From positions 149,444-213,443 of the forward strand of contig NZ_HE997541.1 of NCBI RefSeq assembly GCF_000312545.1: DNA of 64,000 bases, given 5' to 3'. The notes under the pieces were generated by a model, which was not told the DNA's origin, ran no database searches, and saw only the letters and a program-made list of their open reading frames with translations. Shown here one piece after another: positions 53,442 to 64,000 of this stretch (within the stretch, counting starts at the first letter, position 1; the number at the start of each line of letters is the position of its first letter). The position numbers and the translations under genes were made by a program. The DNA comes from Bartonella senegalensis OS02. Lineage in GTDB: Bacteria; Pseudomonadota; Alphaproteobacteria; Rhizobiales; Rhizobiaceae.

Positions 53442-54650
53442 CTACTTTTTTATTAAGAAAAGTGAAAAAACAATCATTAAAATTAAAATCAACCATGTTA
53501 GTAAATAAGTGTCTGTAAAATCTTGGATTAATCCAAATAATGGTGGAGCAGCAATAATTGCGATTTGATTGACAGACATTGCTAATCCCAGAGAAAAGCC
53601 AACGCTTTCTTTCGGCGAAGAGTCTACAATATAAGCAACCCAAGGGCCATACCATCCTAATCCAAAAAAACCTAACCAAGCAGATAAAAGAGTTAAATAA
53701 ATTATGGATCCACTCAAGCTCAAAATTAATATTAAAAATCCAAAAACGACTGCAATCATGCAAAACAAGACAGGAAAAAATCGTCCTTTTCTACAATGAT
53801 CACTCCACGCTGCTAAAATAATTCTTCCTAAGGCACCAGAAGCCTGTGAAACAAAAAACAAATAAGTACTTTTATCTAGAGATAGGTGATAGATTCTATA
53901 AAAATAAACAGTTATAAAAATGGTTAAAACATATTGGACGATCACAAGTGAAACGCCTGAAAAAATAATATTCTTCATATGCGGCGCAGCCAACATCGCA
54001 AGACGAGATTTTACATTTGCATAGAACGAAATTCTTGCCTTGCTTTTTGGAACGATAGCGACAACTTTTGCTGGTGCGTGATAAAAAATAATAAAGATAC
54101 ATCCACCTAAAAAAGAAACGATGGCACCGACCAAAAATGCACCTTGTATGCCATAGACAAGCGCACTCGCAGGAAGAACCATCCCAGCTAATGCTCCACC
54201 TAATGGTAGCCCCGCCTGCCTTATTCCCATTGCAAATCCGCGTTGCGATTGTGGAAACCATGCAGAAACAGATTTAGCGCCACCAGGTTGAGCAGAACTA
54301 TAAAATCCCCCTACAATGAGCAAACAAATCAAAAGGGAAATATAGTTATCTGCGATTGCTCCCAACAAAAGAGCGACAGAAACGCCGAGTGCGCCAACGC
54401 CAACAATAGAGCGCTCGTTAAACTTGTCTAGTAATTCGCCAGCTATAAGTAATCCAATAATAGGTAGGAACTGCGCTGCTGAAGACAGCAAACCTATCTG
54501 AGAGTCACTTAGCGAGAAATCCCTCTTAAAAAATTCAGCTAAAGGACCAATCCCTTGAACAAAGAAGCAGGCTGATGCTTGAGCGATAGTGGCAACAAGC
54601 AATACAATCCATCGATAATAATTCTTTTCTATAAATTGATGATTGCTCAC
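53442..54650 (-). CDS. MFS transporter paired with the oxygenase
   Basis: 402 aa, 12 predicted membrane segments. N-terminal RWIVLLVATIAQASACFFVQ, then the loop GELLDKFNERSIVGVGALGV, and the central SAWFPQSQRGFAMGIRQAG motif, which fits the nitrate/cyanate/hexuronate-like MFS branch rather than the MHS group found at 37-42 kb. Direction of transport unknown. Upstream of the oxygenase in a two-gene unit, so it may import the substrate or export the hydroxylated product. Confidence 0.85.
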   Translation of the reverse strand: MSNHQFIEKNYYRWIVLLVATIAQASACFFVQGIGPLAEFFKRDFSLSDSQIGLLSSAAQFLPIIGLLIAGELLDKFNERSIVGVGALGVSVALLLGAIADNYISLLICLLIVGGFYSSAQPGGAKSVSAWFPQSQRGFAMGIRQAGLPLGGALAGMVLPASALVYGIQGAFLVGAIVSFLGGCIFIIFYHAPAKVVAIVPKSKARISFYANVKSRLAMLAAPHMKNIIFSGVSLVIVQYVLTIFITVYFYRIYHLSLDKSTYLFFVSQASGALGRIILAAWSDHCRKGRFFPVLFCMIAVVFGFLILILSLSGSIIYLTLLSAWLGFFGLGWYGPWVAYIVDSSPKESVGFSLGLAMSVNQIAIIAAPPLFGLIQDFTDTYLLTWLILILMIVFSLFLIKK

Positions 54651-54916
54651 TATGCCCCCTCCAATGAAAGCGCACTTGTAGCCTTTTTTAATAATGAGTG
54701 CAACAATAAATGAGGTATTTTATGCGGATGACATAAAAATCTGTCAATATGATTGGTATTAATATGCAAGCCAAGAAATATGCTTAATTAAAGGAAATAA
54801 GCTATTATGTGTCGTGCAAATTTGATACGCTAGCGATATAAGATAAATTTTACAAATATTGGTTCAGCTGGCATTAAGCGCTCTTCATAAAAGACGCTCT
54901 ATTTTGGCAAGCTTTT

Positions 54917-55043
54917 TCAATATAATTCTCAAAGCTTTTTCCAGTCACATAGTCTAGATGCGGTGTGCACATAATGATATGTTGTTGCCTGATGAGGCTC
55001 ATGATGAAGCAGTTGCCAATGATATTCCTGTTGAGGGATAATG
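54917..55043 (+). repeat. Decayed second copy of the ilvI 3' end
   Basis: Aligns with ilvI 51605-51735. The best block runs from TGTGCACATAATGATATG to TGAGGGA with scattered substitutions, and the preceding 40 nt aligns more weakly. The reading frame is preserved locally (EAVANDIPVEG then TAA). The two copies enclose the MFS-oxygenase pair. Likely the displaced original tail of ilvI, or one side of an attachment-site duplication. Confidence 0.85.
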
Positions 55044-55295
55044 TTTGGTCTAAGGAGTTCGCAATTACGATAACAGCAATTTAAACTTTTGTTTTAGTGA
55101 CTTTCTTTACTTTAAATCTGATTCAACAAAAGCTGCAATATGCAGGTTGTTTTGAGTTTATTGTCTGTATTATTTTCTTGTAGGATAAGGTATTTCTCTT
55201 AATAGGCAATACATTGGTTTATAAAGATAATTCTTTTTTCGCATGTTGAATGAGAGTCCCGAATATTATAAAATTCTCTCATTTTAAATCTGTTT

Positions 55296-56085
55296 ATGTT
55301 AAATCAATCAAAGCCATTTGCTTGCCAAGGGCAGTTTGTAACATTGGGAGATGGCAAATAGTATGGTGTGCCGGTTTGCTTCTTCATAAGTGTCAAGATA
55401 GTGGTGTTTAATAGCTTTACCATTATATCATTCATGGGCGGCGCTATTGCGAAATGGGCTTGGGAGCGTTGAGAGATGTTTTTTTTAAACAAGTTCGTGA
55501 ATTGGCAATTCAATGGCGTTCTGTTTTAGGTGAAGGACGTGATCTCATTAAAAACGTGAGAAACAAAAGCGTGATAATGCGTCTTCCCCATTATTTAAAA
55601 GATCTTGCTTGAGATGCTTTTGAAAGCTTAAAGTTGAATTAAAGAATAACGGTAAAGATGGGAACTGGTTTTTACCATTACGCTTTCATATTCTTCCCAA
55701 ATTAGGCTATAAACGTTTTAGAGATTACGTAAATCGAGATACACAATGTTCTCGCTCCCATTTGGCATAGAAAAGCTGGAACTGCTTGTAGAGCTTTTAA
55801 TCGCTTTCATATGTGTCTCAAACACACTGTGACGTTAGGCTTGATTGAAAAGCAACAATAAAAGCACAAGTTTTGTTAGGCAAGCAATGTCATAAAATCA
55901 CTCATAGACCGGCAATGGATTGGAGAGATATTTCGGCTTTTTATACAACACTTTGCGAAACACCAATCATAAATAACTGGCTTTGTGTTTGCTTATCCTT
56001 ATAGGCGTTCGTGCTGCTCCTTTATGTCATTATTAATAAAAATCAGATTGATGATGAATATATGGACAATTTCTGCTCAGAATAA
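55296..56085 (+). pseudogene. Phage-type tyrosine integrase pseudogene (copy B)
   Basis: Read by joining frames: FVTLGDGK, then LNKFVNWQ/AIQWRSVLGEGRD, AFESLK, NRDTQCS, RFHMCLKHTV, KAQVLLGKQCHKITHRPAMD, then WRDISAFYTTLCETP, and ILIGVRAAPLCHY, which corresponds to the box I Arg region (TGVR) of tyrosine recombinases. The order from the arm-binding domain to the early catalytic domain is kept, but it has several stops and shifts and lacks the catalytic C terminus with Tyr. Same family as the remnant at 27.7 kb, which it resembles over most of its length. Confidence 0.75.
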
Positions 56086-56313
56086 GAATGAGATTTAAGG
56101 AAAATGTGTGATACAAGTTTCACTTTGGTGCAAGATTGAGAGTCTGGGACGTTTTATTCGAGAGTTTTGTTGGTACAAAGGTTGACGATTGTGCTGTGAG
56201 AAGGGGAGAGTGACATGTCTCGACAAAAAACTTTTTCGATAGGAGTGTTTTCTTGATATTAGTTTTTTTTCAAAGTGCTTGCTCTTTTTATACGAATCTT
56301 ATTTTGGTAAATT

Positions 56314-57435
56314 ATGCAGTTTTCACCGGAACAGGATAATGCATTGAAGGCTGTTTCTGCGTGGTTGAAGGAGGGGCGCTCTCCGCTTTTTCGACTCTTT
56401 GGCTATGCAGGAACAGGAAAGACGACGCTTGCGCGCTATTTTGCTGAAACAGTTGATGGTTCTGTTCAATTTGCTGCGTTTACAGGCAAAGCAGCTCAAG
56501 TATTGCGTTCTAAAGGTGCAAGCAACGCCTGTACTATTCATTCTTTGATTTATTGTCCACGTGGTGAGGAAGAGGTTTCCGATGAAGTTACGGGAAAAAA
56601 GTCTATCGCACCGACATTTGCACTCAATCGCAGAAGTGCGGCTGCACAAGCAAAGCTCATTATTGTTGATGAGTGTTCGATGGTAGATGAACAATTAGCG
56701 CGTGATTTAATGAGTTTTCGTACGCCAATTCTTGTTCTGGGTGATCCAGGCCAATTGCCTCCTATTTCGGGGGGTGGTTTTTTTTCTAATAGTGCGCCAG
56801 ATTTTCTTCTTTCAGAAATTCATCGACAAGCGCGGGATAATCCCATTGTTCGTTTGGCTATGGATGTGCGTGAAGGGCGTGATATTGCTTATGGTGATTA
56901 TGGAGCAGCTCGCATTATTACTCGCAAAGAAGTGAATCAGCAATTGGTTTTGGATGCTGATCAGCTTTTGGTAGGGATTAACCGGACACGTTATCTTTAT
57001 AACAAACGTTTGCGTGCGTTGAAGGGATTTACGGCAGATTATCCACAAGCGGGAGATAAGCTTGTCTGTTTGCGCAATGATCCGGCTAAAGGCTTGTTAA
57101 ATGGCTCTTTATGGAAAGTAATGACTTCACAGAAGGAGACTGTTAAACCTGGTGTTAATCTTCTCGTTAAGCCAGAAGAGAGTGAACGTGGAGTAGTCAA
57201 GATTAAGCTTTTAAAAGCATTGTTTGAAAACCCTGAGAATGATATTTCATGGCAATTAAAAAAGAGATATGATGATTTTGATTATGGATACGCATTAACG
57301 GTTCATAAAGCACAAGGGTCTCAATGGGATAATGTCGTTTTATTTGATGAAAGTTTTGCATTTCGTGACATGTCTGCACGCTGGCTTTATACAGGAATTA
57401 CTCGTGCGGCAGAGCGTTTGACTATTGTTCGATAG
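56314..57435 (+). CDS. RecD-like ATP-dependent DNA helicase
   Basis: SF1B helicase-like ATPase, 373 aa. Walker A in FGYAGTGKTTLARYFAE (about residues 29-45), motif Ia AAFTGKAAQVLRSKGA, Walker B VDECSMVDEQLARDL, motif III LVLGDPGQLPPISGGGFF, then C-terminal UvrD_C_2 motifs YALTVHKAQGSQWDNVVLF and WLYTGITRAAERLTIV. Short standalone form without RecB/RecC partners; such proteins are common in Rhizobiales. Intact, immediately after the decayed integrase. Confidence 0.9.
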   Translation: MQFSPEQDNALKAVSAWLKEGRSPLFRLFGYAGTGKTTLARYFAETVDGSVQFAAFTGKAAQVLRSKGASNACTIHSLIYCPRGEEEVSDEVTGKKSIAPTFALNRRSAAAQAKLIIVDECSMVDEQLARDLMSFRTPILVLGDPGQLPPISGGGFFSNSAPDFLLSEIHRQARDNPIVRLAMDVREGRDIAYGDYGAARIITRKEVNQQLVLDADQLLVGINRTRYLYNKRLRALKGFTADYPQAGDKLVCLRNDPAKGLLNGSLWKVMTSQKETVKPGVNLLVKPEESERGVVKIKLLKALFENPENDISWQLKKRYDDFDYGYALTVHKAQGSQWDNVVLFDESFAFRDMSARWLYTGITRAAERLTIVR

Positions 57436-57518
57436 CGAAAATTATTTTTTATTGGACTGATCATAGGGAATGTATATTTTTCTGTCTTTAGAATTCTTTA
57501 TAGGAATGGGGAGTGTCC

Positions 57519-58253
57519 ATGGCAGTAAGACTTTCGGTTAATCTTAATGCTGTTGCTGTGTTGCGCAATCGGCGCAATCTTCCATGGCCAAGTCTTAAGA
57601 ATCTTGGGCATATAGCGCTGACAGCTGGTGCAGCAGGTTTGACGGTTCATCCACGACCTGATGAGCGACATATTCGTTTTGCAGATTTGCCAGATATCCG
57701 TCGTTTAATTGACAGCACTTTTCCTACTGCGGAGTTTAATATTGAAGGGTATCCAAATGATACATTTTTAGATTTGGCAGAAAAATATGCAGATCAGATT
57801 ACTCTTGTTCCTGATGATCCAGCGCAGTCCACTTCTGATCATGGTTGGGATTTTGCTTTTGATGCAGAATTTTTAATGCCCATTATTCAGCGTTTAAAGG
57901 AAAAAAAAATTCGTGTGTCGTTATTTGCTAATCCTGTTGTAGAAGGTCTTGACATTGCTAAAGCAATGGGTGCTGATCGGGTAGAGTTTTATACTGGACC
58001 TTACGGTGGTGCGTTTCAAGATAAGACAAAACAGGATCAAGAATTAAAAAATCTTACTGTAGCTGCAAGAAAAGCCAAAGAGCTGCAATTAGGTGTTAAT
58101 GCAGGTCATGATCTGACGATTACTAATCTGCCTGCTCTTGTTCATCATATTTCTTGGCTGGATGAGGTTTCCATTGGTCATGGACTTATTGCTGATGCAT
58201 TAGAATACGGAATGTATGAGGCTGTTCAGCGTTTCATCCGGTTATTATCTTAA
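57519..58253 (+). CDS. pdxJ: Pyridoxine 5'-phosphate synthase PdxJ
   Basis: Condenses 1-deoxyxylulose 5-phosphate and 3-amino-2-oxopropyl phosphate in vitamin B6 synthesis. 244 aa TIM barrel. Motifs: [79 protein letters not shown], and [19 protein letters not shown] 57519 preferred, with GTG 57513 two codons upstream. About 80 nt after the RecD-like gene. Confidence 0.96.
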   Translation: MAVRLSVNLNAVAVLRNRRNLPWPSLKNLGHIALTAGAAGLTVHPRPDERHIRFADLPDIRRLIDSTFPTAEFNIEGYPNDTFLDLAEKYADQITLVPDDPAQSTSDHGWDFAFDAEFLMPIIQRLKEKKIRVSLFANPVVEGLDIAKAMGADRVEFYTGPYGGAFQDKTKQDQELKNLTVAARKAKELQLGVNAGHDLTITNLPALVHHISWLDEVSIGHGLIADALEYGMYEAVQRFIRLLS

Positions 58254-59530
58254 TTCTTTTTTCGGTTATTCAATTTTATGAATTAGGATAAAATTCTACA
58301 AATTTTATTTCAAAAATGTAATTTTGCACATACTTGGTAAAGAAGAGCGCTTTGCTCTTCATCTCTGTGGTCAGTAACTCTGTATTTTTAGCGTCTTCGA
58401 TATTTTTGTATTAATGCTCTTGGTTGAGCAGGTATTTTAGTAAACATCTTTCCGTGTAATTTTTTAGTAGAGATAAAAATATTTTTTTAAAATATTGTTT
58501 TTGTTAGTAAAATTATCTTTTTCTGTTTGTTCAGTGTTTTTAGTGTGAAAGAAGCGAAATCTATACTTTACACGAGATCTGTGCTTCTTAGGAAGATTTA
58601 ACAGTAAAGTACGAATGGTGGTTGTTTTATTTATAAAAGATCAGGTAGGAGAAATATGATCTCAAGTGAGAGATTGGCAAAAGATTGACTGTTTATGGGA
58701 GAGAAGTTTCGCAGATACATGTGAGATGTGAAAACCTCATCGATTTTTTTTATTAAAGAAGTTTATGTTATGTAAAAATGCGGTTTCAAGGGTGAGAGTT
58801 TTTCATTATTTACAGATAGGTTTTGTCTTATTTTATTTGTGACATGAGGTGGTGTAGAATTCGTCGATAAATCTTTATGATCATAGAGTTAGAAGGAGGG
58901 ACTAGTTTTTAGAAAAATTTTCTAAGAATTGATGATATGGGATGTAGTGCTGTTGAAGATTTTTGTTTCCTTTATTCGTGTTTATTACTGTGCTAGAAGT
59001 TCTAAGTTGTTGGAAAATTATAGAAACGATCAATGTTAGAGAGACGCGTTGGAAAAGTAAACTCAGGATTTGATCACTGAGGAGCCTACACTGTCATGCG
59101 TGTTTTTAAGCCAAGTTTTTTCTTTTCATTCTAATTCCAGAGAGTGCAATGACTGTATCTAAGCAGTTTAGTTTGTTGAAGGGTAAGAAAATACATAAAT
59201 GATTGTTGATATGATAATAGTTATGTTCAGAAGGTATAAAAAGAACAGGGGTAGGCAAGCAAAATATTTTGCTTTTTCTCAATTAAGCACATAGCGCAAA
59301 ACGATGATGAACATGGTGATCAAACACATCATTCTATCGAATGGTTTTTCAATAAAACCAAATAGTTAAGACGTATTTTCTCGTGATTGGACAAAAAGCT
59401 TCTTCTTTTATGGGATTATTGCTTGAAGCTTTAATTGTCCTCTAGGGTTCGATGTTAAGTGCAAAAAACTAAAGTATAAATTACAGTGCTCATTTTATAA
59501 TTTTTCTTGCTATCCGCTTTAATTTAGTTC
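58254..59530. other. Long gene-free stretch
   Basis: About 1.3 kb with no recognisable gene on either strand. AT-rich, many stops. It could be a graveyard of a lost gene or a regulatory region; no homology is visible by eye. Confidence 0.5.
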
Positions 59531-59532
59531 AT

Positions 59533-59652
59533 GGTCGAAGGGTCGAAGGGTCGAAGGGTCGAAGGGTCGAAGGGTCGAAGGGTCGAAGGGTCGAAGGGTC
59601 GAAGGGTCGAAGGGTCGAAGGGTCGAAGGGTCGAAGGGTCGAAGGGTCGAAG
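59533..59652 (+). repeat. Tandem octamer repeat, 15 perfect copies of GGTCGAAG
   Basis: Fifteen identical copies of an 8-bp unit with no interruption. The array starts directly after an ATG (59531) that could begin a frame MVEGSKGRR... through the whole array, ending at a TAA (59669-59671). Because 8 is not a multiple of 3, each gained or lost copy changes the exit frame; the other exits end at 59716-59718 and 59751-59753. The unit contains no stop in any frame. No clear ribosome site precedes the ATG, so translation is doubtful. It lies about 350 nt upstream of ilvC. Perfect copies suggest recent or ongoing slippage. Confidence 0.97.
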
Positions 59653-61019
<1,367 letters not shown>

Positions 61020-61066
61020 AGTTTATAGAAAATATTATGTAAACAGCTTTTATTTTTTATGTAAAC

Positions 61067-61096
61067 AAAAAAGGGTAACTTTGGTTACCCTTTTTT
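61067..61096. terminator. Bidirectional intrinsic terminator after ilvC
   Basis: Perfect 13-bp stem AAAAAAGGGTAAC / GTTACCCTTTTTT with loop TTTG, between the convergent ilvC (+) and permease (-) genes. Confidence 0.95.
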
Positions 61097-61120
61097 GGTA
61101 TGCTTTTCAATATATAGATT

Positions 61121-62521
61121 TTATTTGTTATCTTCAGCAGTTTTCTTTCTTATAAACATAAAATACATTATGCCTAAGAAGATAAACCAGAATATACTAT
61201 ATTTCAAAGCCGTAAAGGTATCAGGTTCTAATGTCAACAAATAGAGCATGAAGGCAAAGAAAAATAGAACAATTCCGCACACGATAACGCCTCCAGGCAT
61301 TTTGTAGACCGACTCAGCATGGAGATGAGGGTGATTGCGGCGATACACAATATAGCTAATCAAAATGACAGACCATACGAATAAAAATGCAATCGCTGAA
61401 ATGCAGGTCACAATTGTAAAAGCACTGATGATGCTTGGAGAGGATGATGCAATTGTATAACCTAATAAAATACATAAGCAAGAAAAGAATAGGGCATTAG
61501 CTGGAACATGGTATTTAGAAAGCTTACCTAAAAGTGGAGGTGCACCTTTTTGTGTTGCAAGCCCATAGATCATGCGGCTGGTTGAGAAAATACCACTATT
61601 TGCTGAAGAGGCAGCTGAAGTAAGAACGACAAAATTGACCAAACCAGCAGCTATTGGAATGCCAGCAAGCCAAAACATCGAAACAAAGGGGCTTTTATCT
61701 GGAACAACTTGATCCCAAGGTGTGACTGACATGATCACAGCAAGAGAAAATATATAAAAGAGTACAATACGAACCGGTATTGCATTAATTGCTTTGGGAA
61801 GAACTTTTTTAGGTTCTTTAACTTCAGCTGCAGTTGTGCCAGCAATTTCTATACCAACAAAAGAAAAAATGGCAATTTGAAATCCAGCAAAAAATCCTGT
61901 AATTCCTCGAGGAAATATATCTCCACCGTTCCATACGTGACTGAGAGAAGCAACAGTGCCATTTGGAGAGGTAAAGCCTGTGACAATCATATAAAATCCA
62001 ACAACGTTTAATGCTAAAATTGCTACAACTTTGATAAGACCAAACCAGAATTCAAGTTCACCAAAAAATTTTACAGCAAGGAGATTAAGGATTAAAAAGA
62101 AGCCAATGCAAGAAAAAACAACAACCCATGGATTGAGTGTTGGCCACCAGAAATGCATATAGTTAATGATAGCAATAATATCTGCAGCTCCAGTCACAAC
62201 CCAACTTAACCAATAGTTCCAGCCAACAAAAAAAGCAATTCCTGGTCCTAGCATATCGGTTGAAAAATCAATAAGAGACCGGTATTGCGAGTTAGAAAGC
62301 AGTAATTCTCCCATAGCGCGCATTACAAAGTATAAGGCACACCCAATAATAGCGTAAACAAGTATGATGGAAGGACCTGCTACGCTGATTGTTTTCCCTG
62401 ATCCCATGAAGAGACCTGTTCCAATAGCACCACCTAGAGCTATAAGTTGTACGTGACGGTTGTCTAATCCTCGTTGCAATTTCTTCTGAGGATTATCTTC
62501 TAAATTTTGTTTATAGTCCAT
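61121..62521 (-). CDS. cycA: Amino-acid permease, CycA-like (D-serine/D-alanine/glycine type)
   Basis: 466-aa APC-superfamily transporter with 12 predicted membrane segments. RGLDNRHVQLIALGGAIGTG with LFMGSG following is the family signature; FFVGWNYWLSWVVTGAADII and GITGFFAGFQIAIFSFVGIE are close to the CycA branch, as is YKMPGGV near the C terminus. Substrate by analogy could be D-Ala, Gly or D-Ser; GABA or aromatic amino-acid permeases are alternatives. Starts at ATG 62521 with a GGAGG-like site upstream. Stand-alone gene. Confidence 0.85.
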   Translation of the reverse strand: MDYKQNLEDNPQKKLQRGLDNRHVQLIALGGAIGTGLFMGSGKTISVAGPSIILVYAIIGCALYFVMRAMGELLLSNSQYRSLIDFSTDMLGPGIAFFVGWNYWLSWVVTGAADIIAIINYMHFWWPTLNPWVVVFSCIGFFLILNLLAVKFFGELEFWFGLIKVVAILALNVVGFYMIVTGFTSPNGTVASLSHVWNGGDIFPRGITGFFAGFQIAIFSFVGIEIAGTTAAEVKEPKKVLPKAINAIPVRIVLFYIFSLAVIMSVTPWDQVVPDKSPFVSMFWLAGIPIAAGLVNFVVLTSAASSANSGIFSTSRMIYGLATQKGAPPLLGKLSKYHVPANALFFSCLCILLGYTIASSSPSIISAFTIVTCISAIAFLFVWSVILISYIVYRRNHPHLHAESVYKMPGGVIVCGIVLFFFAFMLYLLTLEPDTFTALKYSIFWFIFLGIMYFMFIRKKTAEDNK

Positions 62522-63558
62522 TTTGAGGAGGTTCCCTTTAATTATTTAAGTTAGAATTACACTAAAAAATGTAATCTTGTTTATCGAAGCATGATATGAA
62601 TGAGGAGTAAAGGAGAAAAACATTTTTTATGACTTCATGTGGATAAAGAGAAAGAATATGGAATGGGCGTGGTATACTATTTCACTCCTAAATAATGCAA
62701 TAAATATTTGGAGATACGTTTTGAGTTGTAGCTAAAAGGGTTGATAAGAAGGCTTAGTGTATGATGAGAATTATAAGCTGTTTTAAATATTTGTAAGAGT
62801 GGTCTATAGGTTATTGCAAGTCCTACTAATCGGCAATTATTTTATATCTTCATATTCGAGAGAAAGTTTGATTTATCGGTTGTACAGGGTATAGAAATTG
62901 TCCTCTTACTTAAGGACAAATCTCTAGTTGCAGAAAATTTAAAATGATTTCTTTATAGGTCATTTCCGTGAATAGAAAAATCAAACATAAAAAAGAAAGT
63001 TCTAGTATTCTCTTTTAGAAGGATATTGGTAATTTGCGTGAGACGAGAGTCGTGCATCAGCGATTTGGCATGGGTTTTAATGGTTTTTCTTATTGCTGAA
63101 GGATGATTTTGATGAATGTTTCATCCAGAAATGTTATGGTTTTCTCAATTATTTTATTGGTTTTTATTTGGTAGCATAAACGGAGGAGAGCTTTTTTCTT
63201 TTGTACAAAGGAATTGAAAAAGCCTATCGGTTCTTTAATCCTAAAGTTATGAAGAAGAATTCTTTTCAGATGTTTACACTGTTTGGTAGAATGTTACGAG
63301 AAAATCCCATTAAGATTATATTGGAGGGTCTTTTAGATATGGCAGAGAACTGAGCTGTATCTATACATTTGTTCTTTATGTAAAGGTGGATAAAAATCTC
63401 TTTGTGAGAGAATAAAAGAGAAAATAAAAGGGTAATATGGTTTTGAAAGAGACAAATGTTTTCTTAAAAAGAGAGACGGATAGTTGTTATAAGAGTTTCA
63501 GAGTAATTTTTTTGTGTCCATTCTATTGCAAAATTGTGAAGATATTTTTTAAAGAATT
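62522..63558. other. Gene-free stretch near window end
   Basis: About 1 kb, AT-rich, with no recognisable gene, RNA or repeat. It includes the permease promoter region near 62530-62600. Confidence 0.45.
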
Positions 63559-63789
63559 ATGTTCTTTGCACATATGCAAAGGAAAGCTTTGATTGTTGCC
63601 GTATCAGAAAGCTGGTTTATTTTAAGCAATCTTACAAGAAAGATTAAAAGGCTTCACATGACCTTTTTTGAAAGATTTTTAAAAACCTTTGAAAAAATGG
63701 TTGGTATAAAACTTACGATAAATTATGATCTATCGAAGAGCGATAAAGTGGTAAGATTATTAGGTGATATTACGCTGCTTGCGCAATGA
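63559..63789 (+). CDS. Hypothetical small protein (doubtful)
   Basis: 76-aa frame from an ATG, Lys/Phe-rich (MTFFERFLKTFEKMVG in the second half). I recognise no family. No strong ribosome site and no neighbours. Could be random; the second ATG (63658) would give a 43-aa peptide. Confidence 0.2.
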   Translation: MFFAHMQRKALIVAVSESWFILSNLTRKIKRLHMTFFERFLKTFEKMVGIKLTINYDLSKSDKVVRLLGDITLLAQ

Positions 63790-64000
63790 AAGTGGAAGCT
63801 TCTTTTATTTTTAAATAATGTGCTAGATATCTGAAAAACTTTCAGTCAATTTACCCTAAAAGAGGTGACAACAACTTATTCCTGTAATTTGTCAAATAAC
63901 GCGATTCCGGCAAAGGAACTAATCATTAGCAATTGTGATATTTAGGAGAAGAGAAAAAGATTCATTAAAGGGGCTTTAAATGATCTTAAAACACCCTTTT
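63790..64000. other. Window end, nothing recognised
   Basis: AT-rich sequence without a gene that can be supported. Confidence 0.3.

Noticed and set aside
59451..59475. GGGTTCGAT motif that looked like a tRNA T-loop
   Set aside because: The flanks do not pair and there is no acceptor or anticodon arm.
59533..59652. Octamer array as a protein repeat domain (GRRVEGSK)
   Set aside because: The frame ends a few codons after the array, has no ribosome site and no known family, so I list it as a DNA repeat.

Overview
The window looks like a chromosomal segment of a Bartonella species (Alphaproteobacteria, Rhizobiales). The DNA is AT-rich with low-GC codon use. It carries an uninterrupted Rhizobiales-type dcw cluster that runs into lpxC-bamD-recN-ligA, a long-tailed FtsZ, and a circularly permuted two-piece tmRNA gene. 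It also shows scattered decayed phage-integrase remnants between conserved blocks, which is typical of Bartonella. The genus call rests on gene content and family knowledge; no database search was possible.

Layout. 0.5-1.6 kb: a small secreted lytic transglycosylase and RNase P RNA. 1.8-26.5 kb, all on the + strand and tightly packed: rsmH-ftsL-ftsI-murE-murF-mraY-murD-ftsW-murG-murC-murB-ddl-ftsQ-ftsA-ftsZ, then lpxC, bamD, recN and ligA. This block makes the peptidoglycan precursors from UDP-MurNAc to lipid II, the septal synthase and the Z-ring, followed by lipid A, outer-membrane assembly and DNA repair functions. 26.5-28.4 kb: a decayed accessory scar holding a second copy of the ligA 3' end, a HicB-like remnant and a phage-integrase pseudogene. 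28.4-36.6 kb, mostly on the - strand: an M24B aminopeptidase, prmA, an SCO1-type copper protein, a hexapeptide acyltransferase (+), a uvrD/pcrA helicase, two small proteins, sspB and ssrA (tmRNA). 36.7-42.8 kb: a DUF2853 protein, then three tandem MHS-family transporters, each with its own terminator. 42.9-49.7 kb (+): thyA-folA-hflK-hflC-degP, a gene-free gap, then miaA.

49.9-61 kb is a branched-chain amino-acid region that has been broken up. ilvI sits behind two tandem terminator-like hairpins, and ilvC lies about 8 kb away. Between them are an inserted pair (an Fe(II)/2-oxoglutarate oxygenase and an MFS transporter) bracketed by a second, decayed copy of the ilvI 3' end, a second integrase pseudogene, a RecD-like helicase, pdxJ, a long gene-free stretch and a perfect 15-copy octamer repeat. 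No ilvH is visible. The window ends with a CycA-like amino-acid permease and about 1.5 kb with almost nothing recognisable.

The most notable features are three. First, two independent places (ligA and ilvI) show a duplicated gene 3' end followed by a related decayed integrase, which suggests elements that integrate at the 3' ends of housekeeping genes. Second, the oxygenase-transporter cargo lies between the two ilvI tails. Third, the 15 x 8-bp tandem repeat begins immediately after an ATG. mraY and uvrD both carry frameshifts at or beside short homopolymer runs. These may be sequence errors, because mraY is normally essential.
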